Assembly: GCF_027853915.1 (NCBI RefSeq)
Contig: NZ_JAQGLA010000020.1
Span: forward strand, 30,669 to 94,668
DNA: 64,000 nucleotides
Source of the DNA: Saccharopolyspora oryzae
GTDB lineage: Bacteria; Actinomycetota; Actinomycetes; Mycobacteriales; Pseudonocardiaceae
Reading direction: 5' to 3'
Both the position numbers and the translations under genes were made by a program. This document shows, one piece after another, positions 16,310-24,870 of this stretch. Each line of letters opens with the position of its first letter. Position 1 is the first letter of the stretch. The notes below the pieces were generated by a model, which worked only from the letters and a program-made list of their open reading frames with translations, did not search any database and was not told the origin of the DNA.

Positions 16310-17740
16310 TCAGAGCTTCGCGCCGACGTGCAGCGCGATGCCGGAGTTCGGCGCGACCGCGGCGTCGAACCGGCCGTCCTCCCCGACCTCGACGGTCGCG
16401 CCGGTGCACGACCCGTTCACCAGCTCCCCGCTCATCACGTCGCAGTAGGTCCCGGCCGGCAGCGAGCTCTGGAAGGTCTGCGACAACTCGCCGCCCTCCC
16501 GGTTGAGCGCCACGAATCCCTTGTCCCCGCGCCCGAAAGCGACCTGCCCGCCGCCGTTGTCCCACCAGTTCACCAGGTCGGTGCCCTGCACCGCGCCGTG
16601 GAACCCGGCCATCCCGGCGATGATCGGCCGCCGGTGCTCGCACACCCACGCGGAATCCTCGCAACTGGCAGCCTTCGTCGTCCCGTCCGCCTCGGCGGGC
16701 GGCCCGGCATCGGCGTCGTCGAAGGCGAAGCTGGAGATCAGCTGCGGAGTCCCGTACGGGTAGGCGAGCTCGAACGCGACCGACAGCTCGTAGGTGACGC
16801 CGTCCTTGTAGGTCAGGATCGGCGAGCTGCGCTGCGTGTCGTGGTTGTCGATGAACACCACGGCCTGATCGCTGGGCAGCGACATCCGCTCCGGCAGGTT
16901 CGCCAGCTGCGCCAGCGACCCGTCCCGGAAGGCGTTGGCGACCACGCCGTAGTAGCCGAACTCGGTGACATCACCGTTGCCGGTGTACTCCCCCGCCGTC
17001 GTCGTGCTGTCCCCGATCACCTCCTGGAAGACGTACGGCCGCGCGCCGGTGCCCGGAACGTTCTGCAGCGCACCGAAAACCGCGCCGACGTCCTCCGGCG
17101 GCATGTGCTTGACCCCGTCCACCCGGAACCCGGAAACCCCCATGCCCACCAGGTCGTTCAGGTAGGCGATCTGGGTGTTGCGCACGTGCTCGGACTCGGT
17201 GGCCAGGTCCGCCAGGCCGACCAGCTCGCAGTTGCGCACCTCCCACTTGTCCTCGTAGTTGCCGATGTCGCGGCGGCAACCGTGGAAGTCGGCGTCGGAG
17301 TACACGCCGGGGTAGTCGTACTTGTCGTAGGTCGAGCCACCGCTGCCCGGCCCGCTGGCGTCCGAACTGCCGGCGCTCATGTGGTTGACCACCGCGTCGA
17401 CGTAGACCTCCACGCCCGCGTCGTTGCAGGTCCGCACCATCGAGGCGAACTGCTCGCGGTCGCCGCGGCGGCTCTTCAGCTGGTAGCTCACCGGCTGGTA
17501 GTCCTGGTACCAGGGATAACCCTTGTCGCCGAGCACCACGTGCTCCTGCGGCGGTGACACCTGGACGGCACCGAATCCCTTGGGGCCCAAGAAGTCCGCG
17601 CACTCCCGCGCGATGGATTCCCACGGCCACTGGAACATCTGGACGATCGGTCCGCGCACCGGAGCGGACTCGGCGGTCGCGGCGGGCACCATCGACGCTC
17701 CGCCGACCGCCGCGGCGAGCGCGAGCAACACCAATCGCAT
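16310..17740 (-). CDS. Secreted alpha-amylase (GH13)
   Basis: The 476-residue enzyme has a signal peptide (MRLVLLALAAAVGGASMVPAATA) and the GH13 catalytic barrel: GPIVQMFQWPWESIARECADFLGPKGF, VYVDAVVNHMS, the nucleophile motif GFRVDGVKH, the acid/base FQEVI, and FIDNHDTQRSS. This is the animal/actinomycete-type amylase that hydrolyses starch outside the cell. A GAGGAGG site precedes the ATG. A perfect 16-bp palindrome about 100 bp upstream matches the operators of the LacI/ABC locus, so its products may induce uptake through the importer at 9.8-12.9 kb. No starch-binding module is present. Confidence 0.94.
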   Translation of the reverse strand: MRLVLLALAAAVGGASMVPAATAESAPVRGPIVQMFQWPWESIARECADFLGPKGFGAVQVSPPQEHVVLGDKGYPWYQDYQPVSYQLKSRRGDREQFASMVRTCNDAGVEVYVDAVVNHMSAGSSDASGPGSGGSTYDKYDYPGVYSDADFHGCRRDIGNYEDKWEVRNCELVGLADLATESEHVRNTQIAYLNDLVGMGVSGFRVDGVKHMPPEDVGAVFGALQNVPGTGARPYVFQEVIGDSTTTAGEYTGNGDVTEFGYYGVVANAFRDGSLAQLANLPERMSLPSDQAVVFIDNHDTQRSSPILTYKDGVTYELSVAFELAYPYGTPQLISSFAFDDADAGPPAEADGTTKAASCEDSAWVCEHRRPIIAGMAGFHGAVQGTDLVNWWDNGGGQVAFGRGDKGFVALNREGGELSQTFQSSLPAGTYCDVMSGELVNGSCTGATVEVGEDGRFDAAVAPNSGIALHVGAKL

Positions 17741-17838
17741 GACAACCTCCTCAGCGTGGAGCGGTCGTCATCGATCACATTTTCTTGCGCGAGTTAAGTC
17801 AACATTCCAGCAGAACCTGTCATGAACTGGTCAAATCC

Positions 17839-17854
17839 CTGCAAAATTTTGCAG
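17839..17854. promoter_or_regulatory. Perfect 16-bp palindrome, probable LacI-family operator of the amylase
   Basis: CTGCAAAATTTTGCAG is perfectly self-complementary. It lies about 100 bp upstream of the amylase start and abuts the stop codon of adoK. Its 12-bp core is matched at 11/12 and 10/12 positions by two sites in the lacI/importer promoter region. Confidence 0.65.
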
Positions 17855-17855
17855 A

Positions 17856-19138
<1,283 letters not shown>

Positions 19139-19147
19139 ATGCCCCTC

Positions 19148-19187
19148 GTGAGCGGCGATGGTCGTAAGCGCGACCATCGCCGCTCAC
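19148..19187. terminator. Bidirectional terminator between S4 protein and amidohydrolase
   Basis: A perfect 17-bp stem (19148-19164 with 19171-19187, 6-nt loop) lies 10 bp after one stop and 4 bp before the stop of the converging gene. It is placed to serve both. Confidence 0.75.
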
Positions 19188-19190
19188 GCC

Positions 19191-20792
19191 TCAGAGCGCT
19201 TCGTGCACGATCCGGCCGTCGACGATCGTGCAGGCCACCGGCAGTTCCGGCAGGTCCTCCGGGGCGCAGGTCAGCGGGTCGCCGTCGAACACCGCCAGGT
19301 CCGCCCGCATGCCGACCCGGATCCGCCCGGACACCTGCTCCTCACCCGCGCCGTAGGCGGCTTCGGTGGTGTACCCGGCGAGCACCTGCTGCGCGCTGAG
19401 CGCCTGTTCCGGCAGCACCGGCGCCCGGTCCGGCTCGGCGACCGGGCGGCGCAGCCGGGCCCCGGCCATGATCTCCCGCGGGTCGTAGCCGGCGATCGGC
19501 CAGTCCGAACCCAGCGCGACGTGCCCGCCCGCGGCGAGGACGTCCCGGTACCGCCAGGCCCGTCCGCAGCGTTCCTCGCCGATGCGCTCCGACCAGTTGT
19601 CGCTGTGGTCGGGCAACGTCCAGTCCATGTGCGTCGGCTGCATGGACGCCACCACGTCGAGCTCGGCGAACCTGGTGACGTCGGCGTCCTGGAGCAGTTC
19701 GACGTGCTCGATGCGGTGCCGACCGCCGGCAGCGCGCCCGGCCGCGGCGTAGGTGTCGAGCGCGTAGGACACCGCCTTGTCGCCGATGGCGTGGGTCCAG
19801 CACGGCAGCCCCAGGTCCACCGCCCGCTGCACGGCTTCGGCGTAGGCCCGCGCCTCGCGCCACACCGGGGCAGTGCCCTGGCCGTGCGAGTCCGGGTGGC
19901 ACAGCCACGCGCTGCCGCCGTCGATGACGCCGTCGAGGAAGAACTTGATCGCGCCGGTGCGCCACATCCGACCGGGCCGGTTCCGCAGGTCCTGGACGAT
20001 CTCCAGGGTGTCGTCGACCGTGCCCGGCAGGCACCACGGCGCCACCACGGTCCGCACGGTCAGGTCACCGCGGTCGTCGAGCAGCTCGAAGAGCTCGTCG
20101 GTGCCCGGCCAGATCGCCAGGTCCAGCATGTGCGCGCCGGTGATGCCGACCGCGTTCTGCGCGCGGTGCAGGTCGGTCACCCGCCGCGCGAGCTCGTCCA
20201 TCTCCAGCGGGGGGACGGCGGAATCGCCGAGCCGCACCGCCAACGTCTCGTGCAGCTCGCCGGTGGGCGTGCCGTCCGGGTCGAGCACCACCTCAGAGCG
20301 GTCCGCGAACTCCACCGGGCCGGTGATGCCTGCCTGCTGCAGACCCCGGGTGTTCATCAGCGCGGTGTGCGCGTCGATCAGCGTCAGCAGTGCCGGATGA
20401 TCGCCGATGGCGTCGTCGATGTGCTTGCGGTGCAACCAGTCCGGGCGGAAGGCGTTGTACTCCAGTCCGTAGGCGATCAGCCATTCGTCGCGCGCCAGGC
20501 GGGCGCTCTCCGCACGCAGCTTCGCCTGGAGCTCACCGAGGTCCACCACGCCGGTCAGGTCGAGACCGCGCATGTCGGCGACGCCGTGCACCGGGTGCTG
20601 GTGGGAGTCGACCAGACCCGGCGTGACCGTGCGCCCCGATCCGTCGATCACCTGGGTGCGCCGTCCGATGTGGTCGCCGACGTCGTCGCCGACCGCGCAG
20701 ATCCGGCCGTCCCGCACCGCCACCGCACTGGCCGGCCGTCCGTCCATCGTGATCACCCGAGCACCGGTGATGACGAGGTCCGCAATGGTCAC
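19191..20792 (-). CDS. Amidohydrolase of the YtcJ family
   Basis: The 533-residue metal-dependent hydrolase starts ADLVITGARVITMDGRPASAVAVRDGRI and carries the metal-binding TPGLVDSHQHP, a downstream CWTHAIGDKAVSYALD, and HRIEHVELLQDADVTRFAELDVVASMQPTHMDW, all characteristic of YtcJ-like cytosolic amidohydrolases. The true substrate of this family is rarely known. Its GTG overlaps the stop of the upstream APC permease by two bases (GTGA), so the two are translationally coupled. The permease probably brings in the substrate. Confidence 0.88.
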   Translation of the reverse strand: MTIADLVITGARVITMDGRPASAVAVRDGRICAVGDDVGDHIGRRTQVIDGSGRTVTPGLVDSHQHPVHGVADMRGLDLTGVVDLGELQAKLRAESARLARDEWLIAYGLEYNAFRPDWLHRKHIDDAIGDHPALLTLIDAHTALMNTRGLQQAGITGPVEFADRSEVVLDPDGTPTGELHETLAVRLGDSAVPPLEMDELARRVTDLHRAQNAVGITGAHMLDLAIWPGTDELFELLDDRGDLTVRTVVAPWCLPGTVDDTLEIVQDLRNRPGRMWRTGAIKFFLDGVIDGGSAWLCHPDSHGQGTAPVWREARAYAEAVQRAVDLGLPCWTHAIGDKAVSYALDTYAAAGRAAGGRHRIEHVELLQDADVTRFAELDVVASMQPTHMDWTLPDHSDNWSERIGEERCGRAWRYRDVLAAGGHVALGSDWPIAGYDPREIMAGARLRRPVAEPDRAPVLPEQALSAQQVLAGYTTEAAYGAGEEQVSGRIRVGMRADLAVFDGDPLTCAPEDLPELPVACTIVDGRIVHEAL

Positions 20793-22291
20793 GATGCACT
20801 CCGATCTGCGAAGGAACTGCTGCTGACGACCCGGTCCCGCGGCTTGGCCGTCACGAAGTAGACGAGTCCGATGAGGAGGATCAGCGCGGTGCCCAGCGGT
20901 GCCGCCCAGACCTGGTACCAGGGGGCGCCCACCGGTGCGAGCAGCTCGCGGGGCCAGGTGATGTTGACGAATTCGAACCCCAGCCACAGCACGGCGCCGA
21001 AGTTCAGGACGGTGCCCATCCGCCCCAGCTGGACGTGCCCGCCCGGCACCCACGCCCCGCGCAGCCGCGCCACCAGAGCGGCGACGGCGACCAGCAGGAA
21101 GGTCAGGTAGAAGGCGGAGGTGCCGAAGGTGATGACGCTGCCGATGGCGGCGCTGTTCAGCACCAGCAGCAGTCCGACGCAGGCCACCGCGGTCACCGCG
21201 ATCGCACCGCCGATGGGTGCCTGGTTCTTCCGGCTCACCACCCGCAGGAACTTCGACAACGGCAGCACGTCGTCCCGCGCGACCGAGTACAGCGCCCGCG
21301 CCGTCGACCCCTGCGCCGCCATCCCGCAGGCCAGGAACGCGATGATCACCACGACGACGAAGGGCTTGGCCGACCAGTCGCCGAAGGACGCCACGACCGC
21401 GGTGGTCACCGGGTCGGCATCGGCCCCGGCCACCACGCTCGCCGGATCCGGGTGGGTGAGCACCACCGCGAAGGCGTTGAGGATCACCAGCAGACCGACG
21501 CTGAGCAGCGCGATCCAGACCGCGCGCGGCACGTGCCGGGTGGCGTTGCGGGTCTCCTCCGAGGTCGACACGCAGGCGTCGAAACCGATGAACGCCCAGC
21601 CGCCGACGGCCACCGCCGCGACGAACGCGGCGAGCCCGGAGCCGTCGAAGAGGGCCTCGGTGCCGAAGCTCTCGGTCAGGATCGACCACGGCTGCGTCCG
21701 GAACACCAGCAGCAGCGCGACCCCGACCAGCACCGAGGCGATGGCCTCGGCCACCACGCCCATCGCCAGCGCGCGGCGCAGCACGTCCACGCCGAGCACG
21801 TTGGTCAGCGAGCACACCACGACGAACACCGCCGCCGCCACGACCAGCTGGTTCGGCGTCGGGGCGACGCCGACGAGGGTGAAGACCCACGGCGCGGCCA
21901 GGTAGGCGATCGTGGTGTTGGCCAGCAGGCTGGAGCACATCGAGATCCAGCCGGTGAACCAGGCGTAGGACGGGCCGAGCAGCCGCCGGGTCCACTGGTA
22001 GGCGCCGCCGGAGATCGGGAACTCCGAGGAGAGCTCGGCGTAGAGCGCCAGCAGCAGGCACTGCCCGACCAGGCAGACCGGCAGCGCCCACACCCACCGG
22101 GGTCCGGCGATCGTCGCGCCGACCAGCACCACCGCGTAGAGCCCGACGACCGGGGAGATCGTCGCGAAGCCCATCGTGACGTTGCCGAGCACGCCCAGAC
22201 CGCGCTTCAGCTGGGGTTCGTATCCGAGCTCGCGCAACCGCGCGGAATCGTCGTCGGTGTCCGAATCGTTCCTGGTAGCTGGGGTTTTCAC
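20789..22291 (-). CDS. APC-superfamily amino acid/amine permease
   Basis: The 500-residue integral membrane protein has about twelve helices. Its cytoplasmic N terminus RLRELGYEPQLKRGLGVLGN is followed by the transport core FATISPVVGLYAVVL, ELSSEFPISGGAYQWTRRLLG (consensus region of GABA/choline-type permeases) and FIGFDACVSTSEETRNATRHVPRAV. It lies first in an operon with the amidohydrolase and is divergent from a TetR regulator with a palindrome in between. An amine, amino acid or N-acylated compound is the likely cargo; this is inference. Confidence 0.9.
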   Translation of the reverse strand: MKTPATRNDSDTDDDSARLRELGYEPQLKRGLGVLGNVTMGFATISPVVGLYAVVLVGATIAGPRWVWALPVCLVGQCLLLALYAELSSEFPISGGAYQWTRRLLGPSYAWFTGWISMCSSLLANTTIAYLAAPWVFTLVGVAPTPNQLVVAAAVFVVVCSLTNVLGVDVLRRALAMGVVAEAIASVLVGVALLLVFRTQPWSILTESFGTEALFDGSGLAAFVAAVAVGGWAFIGFDACVSTSEETRNATRHVPRAVWIALLSVGLLVILNAFAVVLTHPDPASVVAGADADPVTTAVVASFGDWSAKPFVVVVIIAFLACGMAAQGSTARALYSVARDDVLPLSKFLRVVSRKNQAPIGGAIAVTAVACVGLLLVLNSAAIGSVITFGTSAFYLTFLLVAVAALVARLRGAWVPGGHVQLGRMGTVLNFGAVLWLGFEFVNITWPRELLAPVGAPWYQVWAAPLGTALILLIGLVYFVTAKPRDRVVSSSSFADRSAS

Positions 22292-22319
22292 GCCTTCGCC
22301 CTCCCTTGGACGGGGCCAA

Positions 22320-22334
22320 CCTAACTAAGTTAGG
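22320..22334. promoter_or_regulatory. Palindrome in the divergent permease/TetR promoter region
   Basis: CCTAACTAAGTTAGG has 7-bp inverted arms around a single central base. It lies 29 bp upstream of the permease start and is the best candidate operator for the TetR protein encoded divergently. Confidence 0.55.
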
Positions 22335-22448
22335 CAGGGACTGTAGGCGGCCGCGAGGAGTTTGGGAAGACCTCGGTCGCGGCGGGATCCCGGCACCCGC
22401 CCCGGCTCGGGAAGAATGGGCGCGTCCGACGATCGCGGAGGAGGACCG

Positions 22449-23051
22449 GTGACCCAGACCAGGCGCGGCTCGCTGACGAGGCACGACATCGGCCTGGCCG
22501 CGCTCGCGGTCGTCGACGAGGAGGGCGCCGAAGCGCTGACCGTCCGGCGCATCGCGGCCAAGCTCGGCGTCCAGGCGCCGTCGCTGTACTCGCACGTCGA
22601 CGGCAAGGACGACATCCTCGAGCTGATCACCGAGATCATCACCGCGGACATCCCGGCCCTGGAGCTGAACGCCGCGAACTGGCGCGACGGCCTGCTGAGG
22701 TGGGCCCGCACGTACCACGCGGCGTTCGCCAAGCACCCCAACGCGGTGGGGATCATCGCCCGCCGCGCGGTGACCATCACCGAATCGCGACAGGCCTACG
22801 AAGACGTCGTCGCTATGCTCGTCGAGGCGGGCTTCGCCCCGGCGGCAGCGCTGCGGGTGGTGCTCGGCATCGACTACGTGATGCTGGGCTCGATCCTCGC
22901 GCCGTTCTCCCCCGCCTTCGACCAGCCCCTCGGCGAGGACTACCCGGCCCTGCGCAACGCGATCCGCGCCACCGAGCCGTCCGAGGTCGACGGCACCGCC
23001 TTCGGCGAATCGGTCCAGGCCTACGTCTCAGGCCTCCCGAACCCCGCCTGA
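22449..23051 (+). CDS. TetR-family transcriptional regulator
   Basis: The 200-residue regulator begins at a GTG with GGAGGAGG upstream. The TetR helix-turn-helix is at residues 10-55 (ALTVRRIAAKLGVQAPSLYSHVDGKDDILELI), followed by an all-helical ligand domain (YEDVVAMLVEAGFAPAAALRVVLGIDYVMLGSI) resembling the TetR/Pip tetracycline-repressor type C terminus. It is divergent from the permease/amidohydrolase operon and probably represses it until the transported compound is present. Confidence 0.9.
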   Translation: MTQTRRGSLTRHDIGLAALAVVDEEGAEALTVRRIAAKLGVQAPSLYSHVDGKDDILELITEIITADIPALELNAANWRDGLLRWARTYHAAFAKHPNAVGIIARRAVTITESRQAYEDVVAMLVEAGFAPAAALRVVLGIDYVMLGSILAPFSPAFDQPLGEDYPALRNAIRATEPSEVDGTAFGESVQAYVSGLPNPA

Positions 23052-23079
23052 CGACCAGCCCACCGGCCCCCGCCAGACC

Positions 23080-23141
23080 GCAGTTTCAATTGAAACTGCA
23101 AATCCCACCCACGGCAGATCGCAGTTTCAATTGAAACTGCG
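23080..23141. repeat. Two-palindrome repeat element, copy B (inverted relative to copy A)
   Basis: Two perfect palindromes containing CAGTTTCAATTGAAACTG (cores 23081-23098 and 23122-23139, extended to 20 and 22 bp) flank a 23-bp spacer that is 19/23 identical to the reverse complement of the spacer at 13126-13148. The element lies between the convergent TetR and erpA genes, directly ahead of a hairpin terminator. Confidence 0.85.
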
Positions 23142-23169
23142 GGCATCCGCCCTCCCCCGAACAGCAGGA

Positions 23170-23199
23170 AGGCCGGCACCCGCGCTGGGGTGCCGGCCT
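23170..23199. terminator. Bidirectional terminator between tetR-type gene and erpA
   Basis: A hairpin with arms AGGCCGGCACCC and GGGTGCCGGCCT lies between two converging genes, 23 bp from the erpA stop. Confidence 0.7.
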
Positions 23200-23221
23200 C
23201 GTGCCAGATCGGCTCGTTCGG

Positions 23222-23587
23222 TCAGTGGAACGAGTCGCCGCAGGCGCACGACCCGCCCGCGTTCGGGTTGTCGATCGTGAAGCCCTGCTTCTCGATGGAG
23301 TCGACGAAGTCGATCGTCGCGCCCTGCAGGTACGGGGCGCTCATCCGGTCGACGACGACGCCCAGGCCCTCGAAGTCCCGGCGCGCGTCACCGTCGAGGG
23401 TGCGCTCGTCGAAGAAGAGCTGGTAGCGCAACCCCGCGCAGCCACCGGGCTGGACGGCGATGCGCAGGTGCATGTCGTCGCGGCCCTCCTGGTCCAGCAG
23501 GGCCTTGGCCTTCTGGGCCGCCGCGTCGGTCAGCGTGACACCGTGGGCGGGCGCCTCGCTCTCGGTCGTGCTGTTCGGGGCGGTCAT
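23222..23587 (-). CDS. erpA: Iron-sulfur cluster insertion protein, A-type carrier
   Basis: The 121-residue A-type carrier delivers Fe-S clusters to apo-proteins. The three conserved cysteines are visible: one in VQPGGCAGLRY and two in the C-terminal GGSCACGDSFH. The fold landmarks VTLTDAAAQKAKALLDQEG and DFVDSIEKQGFTIDNPNA are complete. A ribosome site GGGAG precedes the ATG. Its place next to the DUF3043 gene matches mycobacterial Rv2204c. LipA and other Fe-S enzymes in this window are plausible clients. Confidence 0.93.
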   Translation of the reverse strand: MTAPNSTTESEAPAHGVTLTDAAAQKAKALLDQEGRDDMHLRIAVQPGGCAGLRYQLFFDERTLDGDARRDFEGLGVVVDRMSAPYLQGATIDFVDSIEKQGFTIDNPNAGGSCACGDSFH

Positions 23588-23833
23588 GGACTCTCCCTTG
23601 AGGTCTCGCTCTGTCCGATTCCGGCGTGTGGTGCAACCACCGGCCGGACCGGCCTATTCCCGCGGGCTGCCCCGGGGACGTGTCACCTCCATGGTGGCAC
23701 AGCCGAGAGGCGAGCTGGTGTGACGTGGCTTCGGACCGGCAGGTGGCGGTGTTCACTCCGGACGCCCCCGGGAGGACGACCTTTCGCCCGGTCTGCTGCA
23801 ACAACGCTGAGTGGCGTCGAATACCCTGTTGGA

Positions 23834-24472
23834 GTGAGGTTCCTTCGTCGCAACAACGCTGAGCAGGCCGCCAACCCGGAGTCCGAGAACGAGACTGCCC
23901 AGTCCGCGGCGGAGCATGCCCCCAACCACACGCCCAAGAAGGGCCGTCCCACGCCGAAGCGCCGGGAGGCCGAGGGCAAGCGGCGCGGCCCGGTCCCGCC
24001 GCCGCCGAAGACGCAGCGCGAGGCGGTCAAGCGCGCCCGCGGCAACAAGGAAGAGCGCCGCAACGCGGCCCGCGAGCGCCGCGAGCGGATGATGCAGGGC
24101 GACGACCGCTACCTGATGCCCCGCGACAAGGGCCCGGTGCGCGCCTACGTCCGCGACCTGGTGGACACCCGCCGCCACCTGATGGGCATGTTCATGCCGC
24201 TGGTGCTGATCGTGTTCGCCAGCACCCTGTCGCAGAACCTGGTGATCCAGCAGTACGCGACCCTGTTCTGCATGGCCCTGCTGGTGATGATGGTCATCGA
24301 GGGCACCCTGCTGGGCCGCTACATCAACAAGCGGGTCCGCGCGAAGTTCCCGGACTCCCAGGACAAGGCCTTCTCCCTGGGCTGGTACGCCTTCACCCGC
24401 GCGATGCAGATCCGCAAGCTCCGCGTCCCGCGCCCCCGCTACACCCCCAAGGACATCGCCAAGGTCAGCTGA
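23834..24472 (+). CDS. DUF3043 membrane protein
   Basis: The 212-residue protein has a long basic, Lys/Arg/Pro-rich cytoplasmic N terminus (about residues 1-105, with KKGRPTPKRREAEGKRRGPVP) followed by two closely spaced membrane helices (MGMFMPLVLIVFASTLS and YATLFCMALLVMMVIEGTLL) and a basic tail with FSLGWYAFTRAMQIRKLRVPRP. This is the DUF3043 family, conserved in actinobacteria (Rv2206), of unknown function. TACCCT lies 6 nt before the GTG and no ribosome site is present, so the mRNA is probably leaderless. Confidence 0.88.
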   Translation: MRFLRRNNAEQAANPESENETAQSAAEHAPNHTPKKGRPTPKRREAEGKRRGPVPPPPKTQREAVKRARGNKEERRNAARERRERMMQGDDRYLMPRDKGPVRAYVRDLVDTRRHLMGMFMPLVLIVFASTLSQNLVIQQYATLFCMALLVMMVIEGTLLGRYINKRVRAKFPDSQDKAFSLGWYAFTRAMQIRKLRVPRPRYTPKDIAKVS

Positions 24473-24565
24473 CCGATGCCCGCAGTGCGCGCCGACCAGC
24501 AAGTTCGCCGACCGGCGATGGCAAATTGAATCATTCGCAGACCAGCGAACTGCAGAAATCAGTTC

Positions 24566-24601
24566 CGACGGCCGATCAGAGCTACAGCTGATCGGCCGTC
24601 G
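24566..24601 (+). terminator. Terminator after the DUF3043 gene
   Basis: A perfect 14-bp stem, CGACGGCCGATCAG (24566-24579) with its complement at 24588-24601 and an 8-nt loop. The surrounding gene-poor stretch 24473-24870 otherwise holds only the small leftward frame at 24619-24720. Confidence 0.7.
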
Positions 24602-24618
24602 TCCACTTTGCGGGCAGG

Positions 24619-24720
24619 TCACGCTATGAAATTCGCAACGGCCGAGTAGATACTCACCCAGCTCGGAACAACCGCTGCAGCCGCAACTGCCGCCAACCGG
24701 GTGTAACGCCTCACGTCCAC
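24619..24720 (-). CDS. Possible 33-residue hydrophobic peptide downstream of the SARP gene
   Basis: A short frame on the same strand as the SARP gene begins with GTG preceded by GAAAGGGG at six-base spacing. It encodes MDVRRYTRLAAVAAAAVV followed by PSWVSIYSAVANFIA. The charged N terminus followed by an Ala/Val core looks like a signal peptide or a short membrane peptide. It lies about 150 bp beyond the SARP stop. It could be a peptide partner of the TPR-bearing regulator, as in peptide-pheromone systems, or a chance frame. No homologue is claimed. Confidence 0.35.
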   Translation of the reverse strand: MDVRRYTRLAAVAAAAVVPSWVSIYSAVANFIA

Positions 24721-24870
24721 GCAACCCCTTTCGGGTTAACCGTTTAAATGTGAAGCGCAGCCTAAACCACTCTATTCAGCGACCCTCACTGGGGGATGCG
24801 CACACGACCGCAGGATAACTCGAGTACTATCTGTACTGATCGATGACACGAAAAAAGTACGCGCGTTCTG

